A DNA stretch of 10,242 bases from Clostridiales bacterium (GTDB lineage Bacteria; Bacillota; Clostridia; Christensenellales; UMGS416). The stretch lies in contig JAAYXU010000256.1 of assembly GCA_012515725.1 (NCBI GenBank), positions 1 to 10,242 on the forward strand. Direction: 5' to 3'. Both the position numbers and the translations under genes were made by a program. Under the pieces are notes generated by a model. That model saw nothing but the letters and a program-made list of their open reading frames with translations. It ran no database searches and was not told the DNA's origin. Numbering within the stretch: position 1 is the first letter of the stretch; each line of letters opens with the position of its first letter. Shown here piece by piece: positions 6,464 through 10,242 of this stretch.

Positions 6464-7471
6464 TCATTGGTTTTGCAGAACCTCAAGCATGGCGACGACA
6501 TTTTCCGGTGGGACATCACCCGGGATGTCATGCGTGGGAGCTGCGATGTACCCGCCTCCCTTACCCATGATTGACAAGGTCTCCCTGGTAACTCTCTTAA
6601 CTTCCCCGGGAGATGCAAAAGGCAGAAGCCTCTGGGTGCTGATTCCTCCCCAGAAGGACAAATCCTTCCCAAACTCGGACTTCACCTTGCGGATATCGTA
6701 AATCTCAGGCTGGAAGGTCTGATATATGTCCAGGCCTATTTCAATCAAATCGGGGAATATCTCGTATATGTCTCCGCAGGAATGCTGGGATACAATAAGG
6801 CCTTTGCTTTTTACTTTGGCATACATCGCTGCCATTCTGGGCTTAATATATCTTCTCCAATGCTTTGGTCCCATAATCAAGCCTATCTGTTGTCCCCAGT
6901 CATCTCCAAAGTGAAAGCCGTCCAGGTCGTACTCCAGACCTATCTCAATAACTCGGAGATTGTACTCCAGGATAGCGTCCAGCAGATCGTCCGTAAATTC
7001 AGGCTCCAGCAGCATATACACCAACAGGTTTTCCATTCCGCACAGAGTCCAGGCCCTTTCAAACATGGAAAATCCAATGGAGCCAAACCGGAATGTATCC
7101 CTGCTGCGTGACATCAATGCCTCATATCCCCCGCGAATTCGTTTTTCATCCAGTTGAGGCATTTTGATTTTTCTCTTATCCGGTTCTGTAATAACAAAAC
7201 CGTCAATTACTCCGATGTCCTTGTCTACTCCGTTCCGGTTCCATACAACGCCGAAGTCATCCTTCCAGTAACCTGAACCCGGTGTTATTTCCTCAAGAAA
7301 GCCGTCATAATATACGCTGTCGATATGGTTCCCGATTTTCTCGACAAATCTGTCATCCTTCAGATACCGGCTGACCTTTTCATATTCCTGATATGTAAAG
7401 CCGACTTCATAGGGTACAAAATCTGTTTGCTTGTGATTAACTGCATCAATAACCCGTTCTCGTTTTGTCAT
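6464..7471 (-). other. URO-D / corrinoid-methyltransferase-fold module (former separate gene?)
   Basis: 335 residues from the internal Met (ATG 7471-7469). Family features in module numbering: HFGDDWGQQ (about 187-195), the VSQHSCGDIYEIFPDL block (about 227-242) with His230-x-Cys232, and APTHDIPGDVPPENV near the C-terminus. In MtaA/MtbA-type enzymes a His-x-Cys plus a later Cys bind zinc for methyl transfer; here the late position reads T-H (His314), so the ligand set would be His/Cys/His if zinc is bound. It belongs to the large clostridial URO-D-like group rather than being clearly HemE, since no heme genes are near. No Shine-Dalgarno precedes the internal ATG. The 60-base stretch 6781-6840 has 26 G+C, against 36 in 7681-7740 (hsdM part) and 41 in 9301-9360 (amidase), which suggests a different origin. 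Confidence 0.8.
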
Positions 7472-8191
7472 TTTTACATGCAGGGAGCCGGATCCGCAGG
7501 CGGGATCACAGACCTTGTTGACTTCGGTTTTTCCGACTGTGCCCAGCCTTGTCAGCAGCTCGGACACATCGGCAGGGGTGAAGAACTCGCCGCCGCTTTT
7601 TCCCGCATTGGAGGCGTACATCGTCATCAGGTATTCGTATGCGTCGCCGAAGGCGTCGATGTGGTGGTTCTTATAGTCGCCCAGCCTCATCTCCGCGACG
7701 CCGTTCAGCAGCTTGACAAGCTTTTCGTTGCGCTTCGCGACGGTAGGCCCCAGCTTGTTGCTGTTCACATCGAAGTCGTCGAACAGGCCCGCAAGGTTGC
7801 TTTCGGCTTCGCTTCCCTTAGCGGAGTCCTCGATGTTTGTAAAGATCCGTTCGAGCGTTACGTTCAGGTTCTCGTCATAGGGGGCTCTTTTCCGCACGTT
7901 ACAGAAAAGCTCAGACGGCAGTATGAAAAAGCCTTTTTCCTCGATGAGGCCTGCGCGTGCCTGTTCGGCTTCCTCATCGGGGAGAGCCGCGTAGTCGAAG
8001 TTGTCGTTTCCGGCGGCATGCTCGCCCTCGTTGATGTATTTGGTCAGGTTCTCGGAAATGTAGCGGTAGAACATCGTTCCCAGGACATAGCTTTTGAAAT
8101 CCCAACCGTCTACGCTGCCCCTTAAGTCGTCCGCGATACTCCATATCGCTCTGTGCAGCTCATCGCGTTCCTGCCCGTTGCGGTCTACCAT
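6464..8191 (-). CDS. Chimeric ORF: truncated HsdM N-terminus joined in frame to a URO-D-family protein
   Basis: A single 575-codon frame, ATG 8191-8189, with AAAGGAGGA about 5 nt upstream. Residues 1-240 are the N-terminal region of a type I restriction-modification DNA methyltransferase: the helical N-domain (WDFKSYVLGTMFYRYISENL at about 30-49), then GGEFFTPADVSELL, then AdoMet motif I VCDPACGSGSL. Family members run to roughly 500 or more residues and carry an NPPF/NPPY catalytic motif; here the sequence leaves the family at once after motif I. Residues 241-575 are a complete uroporphyrinogen-decarboxylase-fold protein beginning MTKRERVIDAVNHKQTD. No stop or frameshift separates the parts. 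DNA methylation by this product is not expected. I read this as a deletion or recombination joint or a chimeric assembly that happens to stay in frame. The terminators at 6268-6413 follow the stop. No specificity or restriction subunit is visible. Confidence 0.85.
   Translation of the reverse strand: MVDRNGQERDELHRAIWSIADDLRGSVDGWDFKSYVLGTMFYRYISENLTKYINEGEHAAGNDNFDYAALPDEEAEQARAGLIEEKGFFILPSELFCNVRKRAPYDENLNVTLERIFTNIEDSAKGSEAESNLAGLFDDFDVNSNKLGPTVAKRNEKLVKLLNGVAEMRLGDYKNHHIDAFGDAYEYLMTMYASNAGKSGGEFFTPADVSELLTRLGTVGKTEVNKVCDPACGSGSLHVKMTKRERVIDAVNHKQTDFVPYEVGFTYQEYEKVSRYLKDDRFVEKIGNHIDSVYYDGFLEEITPGSGYWKDDFGVVWNRNGVDKDIGVIDGFVITEPDKRKIKMPQLDEKRIRGGYEALMSRSRDTFRFGSIGFSMFERAWTLCGMENLLVYMLLEPEFTDDLLDAILEYNLRVIEIGLEYDLDGFHFGDDWGQQIGLIMGPKHWRRYIKPRMAAMYAKVKSKGLIVSQHSCGDIYEIFPDLIEIGLDIYQTFQPEIYDIRKVKSEFGKDLSFWGGISTQRLLPFASPGEVKRVTRETLSIMGKGGGYIAAPTHDIPGDVPPENVVAMLEVLQNQ
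7472..8191 (-). pseudogene. hsdM: Truncated hsdM (type I DNA methyltransferase, N-terminal part)
   Basis: 240 codons that keep the HsdM N-terminal domain and motif I (DPACGSGSL) but lack the rest of the Rossmann methyltransferase domain, including the NPPF/NPPY motif needed for adenine N6 methylation. The break is at about 7472-7483: after the Leu codon CTG (7483-7481) the residues are His-Val-Lys and then the Met of the URO-D module, where the family normally continues with hydrophobic residues. The start codon and ribosome site are intact, so the fragment is probably still translated as part of the longer frame. Confidence 0.7.
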
Positions 8192-8239
8192 CTTTGTCCT
8201 CCTTTCTCATCTGCAACAATCCATGTATACATCGCATCG

Positions 8240-8245
8240 ATTATA
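8240..8245 (-). promoter_or_regulatory. Candidate -10 element for the hsdM fragment
   Basis: A consensus TATAAT on the minus strand 48 nt upstream of the HsdM start codon. No recognisable -35 lies at 16-18 nt and no extended -10 is present, so the call rests on the hexamer and its position. The 10-bp palindrome ATGTATACAT lies between it and the ribosome site and could be an operator. Confidence 0.35.
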
Positions 8246-8450
8246 AGCCTCCGGCGCGCCCCGTACCCATGCCGGCACACCCCTGAGTAAACAAAGTCCT
8301 GCGTAGCCGCCGGTCAGCGCGATACCCATAATCCTGTATTTGAAACAGCCACAAATAGACTCCTATAACATATTAGTACATATTCTACCATTCACATCGC
8401 AATATTGCAAGAAGCGCGGGCTCCCGCGCGTATTGCGCCGCGCGTCCGAA

Positions 8451-8459
8451 TGGTATACT
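8451..8459 (+). promoter_or_regulatory. Extended -10 promoter of the amidase gene
   Basis: TGGTATACT is an extended -10 (TGn plus TATACT, five of six consensus bases). TTGCGC lies upstream with a short 15-nt spacer, so the extended element probably carries recognition. Transcription from about 8466 would give a leader of roughly 40 nt before ATG 8505. Confidence 0.45.
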
Positions 8460-8504
8460 ATTAAAACTACACCAGCCCGTCCGGTTCCACCGAAAGGAAG
8501 CGCC

Positions 8505-9605
8505 ATGCCACCGAAACGGTTTCCCCGCAATCCGGTATCCCTGCTCGCCGTGACCGCGCTGCTGATCGCGCTGTGCGGCTGCACATTTATGCTGCCGCCT
8601 CCAGCCGACGCCGACCCGACCGCCGTGCCGACTCCCGTCCCCACGCCCGTCCCCACGCCGGTCCCCACGCCCGTACCCACGCCGACGCCCGTGCCCTATC
8701 CCGCGCGGAGCGTGATTGGCCCGCTCGAGCCGGGCATGAATGACGGCGAGGTGCCGGTTGCCCAGGATATGCTGCGCGCGCTGGGGTTTGCCGCGCCGCT
8801 TACCGGAGAGTACGACTGCCGGACGAGGAACGCGGTGCGCGCGTTCCAGCGCTACGCGGGACTTGCGCCCGACGGCCTGCTGTCCGCAGACTGCTGCGCG
8901 GAGCTGACCCGGAGCTACGACGCAGCCCGCGGCATGGCCGTGCAGCGGGAACCTCTCCCGCTGGAGGGATATGTCGTGTGCCTTGACGCGGGTCACCAGG
9001 GCCGTCTCAACAGCAGCCTGGAACCTGTCTCGCCCGGCTCCTCCACGATGAAAAAGAAAGTATCAGGCGGCACACGGGGCGTCGTAACGAAACTCTATGA
9101 ATATGAGCTGAACCTCATCGTGGCCCTGAAGGCGCGGGATCTGCTGGCGGACGCCGGGGCCGAGGTGGTCATGGTGCGGGAGACGCACGATGTAAATATA
9201 AGCAACGCCGAGCGCGCACAGCTCGCCAACGATGTGCGGGCCGACATCGCGCTTAGAATCCATGCCAACGGATCGGATGACCCGGCTAAAAGCGGCATGT
9301 ATATGCTGGTTCCGGCGGTACGCGGACATGTGACCGAGGAGATGGCGGCCGCGTCGCGGGAAGCGGCGGAATATGTGCTGGAAGCCGCGCTGGAGGAGAC
9401 CGGCGCTAAGGGCCGGGGCTACTCCGTACGCGGCGACCTGACCGGGTTCAACTGGTCGAAGGTACCCGTGTGCCTCATAGAAATGGGATATATGACCAAC
9501 GCGGAGGAAGACCGCCTGATGGCGACCGGGGAGTACCAGGATAAGCTGGCGCAGGGAATCGCGCGGGGAATCTCTGATTATCTGATGGCCCGCCCCGGAA
9601 GCTGA
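8505..9605 (+). CDS. Lipoprotein N-acetylmuramoyl-L-alanine amidase with peptidoglycan-binding domain
   Basis: A 366-residue cell-wall hydrolase that cuts the bond between N-acetylmuramic acid and L-alanine. The frame is open from 8340, but AAAGGA sits 6 nt before ATG 8505 (MPPKRFPRN), and a promoter lies inside the longer version, so 8505 is chosen. The N-terminus is a signal peptide with a lipoprotein-type end LCGC (Cys26). A proline-rich VPTP linker (41-60) follows, then a PG_binding_1 domain at about 78-138 (VPVAQDMLRALGF, RNAVRAFQRYAGL). The Amidase_3 domain spans about 155-362. Its zinc ligands are His164 (LDAGHQG), Glu199 (YEYELNL) and His253 (RIHANGS), and its catalytic acid is Glu326 (LIEMGYMTN). 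The STMKKKVSGGTRG insertion is typical of clostridial members. It should sit on the outer face of the membrane and act in wall remodelling, cell separation or sporulation. It is monocistronic and converges with the next gene. Confidence 0.95.
   Translation: MPPKRFPRNPVSLLAVTALLIALCGCTFMLPPPADADPTAVPTPVPTPVPTPVPTPVPTPTPVPYPARSVIGPLEPGMNDGEVPVAQDMLRALGFAAPLTGEYDCRTRNAVRAFQRYAGLAPDGLLSADCCAELTRSYDAARGMAVQREPLPLEGYVVCLDAGHQGRLNSSLEPVSPGSSTMKKKVSGGTRGVVTKLYEYELNLIVALKARDLLADAGAEVVMVRETHDVNISNAERAQLANDVRADIALRIHANGSDDPAKSGMYMLVPAVRGHVTEEMAAASREAAEYVLEAALEETGAKGRGYSVRGDLTGFNWSKVPVCLIEMGYMTNAEEDRLMATGEYQDKLAQGIARGISDYLMARPGS
8625..8684 (+). repeat. Five 12-bp tandem repeats encoding the VPTP linker
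   Basis: Five consecutive 12-base units, each encoding Val-Pro-Thr-Pro (8625-8636, 8637-8648, 8649-8660, 8661-8672, 8673-8684), followed by a partial TPVP unit. The third-base changes are few, so the units are close copies and the array could change length by slippage. It separates the lipid anchor from the peptidoglycan-binding domain. Confidence 0.85.
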
Positions 9606-9629
9606 CGCCCCCGCGCGGCGCGGTAAAGA

Positions 9630-10187
9630 TCATGTGTCTACCGGATACCTGTCCCTCCACTCGGAATCCAGCATTCCGTATAGTAAGAGATCGTATCTTT
9701 TCCCGTCCCTTGCGATAAACTCGCGGCAGACGCCCTCGCGAACGAAGCCCAATCCCTCGTAAAGACGGATCGCGATATCGTTGTAGGAGATCACATTGAG
9801 CTGGATGCGGTGGAAATTGAGCTCGTTGAACCCGAAGTCCAGCAGTAGGCGCATTGCCTCCCTGCCAAGACCCTTCCCGGCGTACCCCGGCTCGCCGATG
9901 CCAATAAAGACGGTCGCCACCCGGTTGCTCCACAGTATTTCGTCGAATCCGGCGATTCCGATAGCTTTCCCGTCGTCGCTCATCCGGATAGCGAACGCGT
10001 ACTGATCCTCAGACTTCTCATAGTTAATAAGCAGCGTCTCAAGCTGCCTTCCCGACCAGGGCGCGGCCGGTATCATATCGTAGTGGCGTAAAAAGCCGGT
10101 GTCGCCAAACCATCGCGCGACCACGGGCATATCCTCAGCCCGGAATGCCGTCAGCCGGATCGTGTCGCCGGTAAGCAAATTTCTCAT
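9630..10187 (-). CDS. GNAT family N-acetyltransferase (RimJ/RimL-like)
   Basis: A 185-residue acetyltransferase of the RimJ/RimL (COG1670-like) group. ATG 10187-10185 has GGGGAG 6 nt upstream. LLTGDTIRLTAFRAEDM at the N-terminus is the usual opening of this group. GYAGKGLGREAM (about 101-112) is the acetyl-CoA pyrophosphate loop with the GxGxG-type pattern intact, unlike the GNAT-like protein at 5747-6190. ISYNDIAIRLYEGLGFVREG (about 133-152) is the conserved C-terminal block, followed by DLLLYGMLDSEWRDRY. It transfers an acetyl group from acetyl-CoA to an amine; the acceptor (a ribosomal protein N-terminus, an antibiotic or a metabolite) cannot be read from sequence. It converges with the amidase gene across a 24-base gap. 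A possible upstream gene ends 12 nt before its start. Confidence 0.92.
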   Translation of the reverse strand: MRNLLTGDTIRLTAFRAEDMPVVARWFGDTGFLRHYDMIPAAPWSGRQLETLLINYEKSEDQYAFAIRMSDDGKAIGIAGFDEILWSNRVATVFIGIGEPGYAGKGLGREAMRLLLDFGFNELNFHRIQLNVISYNDIAIRLYEGLGFVREGVCREFIARDGKRYDLLLYGMLDSEWRDRYPVDT

Positions 10188-10199
10188 CGATATCTCCCC

Positions 10200-10242
10200 T
10201 CACAGTATGTCGACGATATATTTCCTCTCATACCGCACCGGA
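10200..10242 (-). CDS. Possible 3' end of an unidentified minus-strand gene
   Basis: A minus-strand frame enters at the window edge and reads PVRYERKYIVDIL before a TGA at 10202-10200, 12 nt upstream of the acetyltransferase start. The spacing and the ordinary residue composition fit the end of a co-transcribed gene, but 13 codons are too few to identify it or to exclude chance. Confidence 0.3.
   Translation of the reverse strand, partial: PVRYERKYIVDIL

Larger units (their letters stand above)
8192..8504. other. Divergent intergenic region between hsdM fragment and amidase
   Basis: About 310 bases without a convincing gene. It holds the hsdM ribosome site, a perfect TATAAT on the minus strand (8245-8240), the palindrome ATGTATACAT (8223-8232), an AT-rich patch (about 8340-8398), the palindrome GCAATATTGC (8399-8408), a GC-rich hairpin (8414-8420 with 8423-8429), and the amidase promoter and ribosome site. 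A 40-codon minus-strand frame (8207-8329) has no clear ribosome site or family resemblance and is not called. No tRNA or riboswitch fold was recognised. Confidence 0.5.

Noticed and set aside
7325..8125. Plus-strand open frame (266 codons) crossing the HsdM/URO-D joint
   Set aside because: It mirrors the minus-strand frame codon for codon, shows no family features, and the opposite strand has strong HsdM and URO-D motifs with a good ribosome site.
6464..8191. An active type I restriction-modification system
   Set aside because: The methyltransferase lacks everything after motif I, and no specificity or restriction subunit is present in the window.
8207..8329. 40-codon minus-strand frame upstream of the hsdM fragment
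   Set aside because: It has AGGA only 2 nt before its ATG and no recognisable family. The hsdM -10 candidate lies inside it, so chance is the simpler reading.
8414..8429. GC-rich inverted repeat upstream of the amidase as a terminator
   Set aside because: The 7-bp arms are only 2 nt apart and no T-tract follows in either direction; it is more likely a local palindrome in the promoter region.
9611..9623. GC-rich hairpin between the convergent amidase and acetyltransferase genes as a terminator
   Set aside because: The stem is 5 bp with a 3-nt loop and no T-run follows on either strand, so intrinsic termination is not supported.

Overview
The window looks like a chromosomal segment from an anaerobic, moderately GC-rich member of the Bacillota (Clostridia-like). 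The evidence is strong AAAGGAGG-type Shine-Dalgarno sites, a lipoprotein Amidase_3 cell-wall hydrolase with a VPTP linker, a CoA-disulfide reductase-rhodanese gene next to an ArsR regulator, and a clostridial-type uroporphyrinogen-decarboxylase-fold protein. Species cannot be named from the sequence. There are no rRNA or tRNA genes, CRISPR arrays or recognisable insertion sequences.

Layout. Bases 1-6190 are six minus-strand genes in three transcriptional blocks. Read in the direction of transcription, the first block is a GNAT-fold protein with a Cys-rich tail (5747-6190) and a monoacylglycerol-lipase-like hydrolase (4791-5723), behind a promoter at 6218-6246. The second is an ArsR-family repressor (4422-4727) and a CoA-disulfide reductase with a C-terminal rhodanese domain (2736-4415), with a promoter and nested palindromes at 4742-4779 just upstream. 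The third is a membrane-anchored PAS-GGDEF-EAL protein (654-2564), whose stop overlaps the start of a peptidase C26 gamma-glutamyl hydrolase (1-654, cut by the window edge) as TAATG.

Bases 6191-6463 hold no gene but contain two hairpins that can act as terminators, and the promoter of the GNAT-like gene. The odd locus is 6464-8191: one uninterrupted minus-strand frame whose first 240 codons are the N-terminal part of a type I DNA methyltransferase (HsdM), cut just after AdoMet motif I, and whose last 335 codons are a complete uroporphyrinogen-decarboxylase/corrinoid-methyltransferase-fold protein that begins with its own Met. The second part is visibly poorer in G+C than its surroundings and has no ribosome binding site of its own. 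This is best read as a recombination or deletion joint (or an assembly chimera) and only secondarily as a working fusion protein. No hsdS or hsdR is visible.

Bases 8192-8504 are a divergent intergenic region. The plus-strand amidase (8505-9605) is followed by a convergent RimJ/RimL-type acetyltransferase (9630-10187). The last 43 bases may be the 3' end of one more minus-strand gene.

The functions do not form one pathway. The ArsR and CoADR-rhodanese pair is a convincing small operon for low-molecular-weight thiol, persulfide or disulfide reduction. The other genes cover c-di-GMP turnover, cell-wall hydrolysis, lipid or ester hydrolysis and acyl transfer. No single new multi-gene system is evident; the HsdM/URO-D joint and the Cys-tailed GNAT-like protein most deserve a second look.
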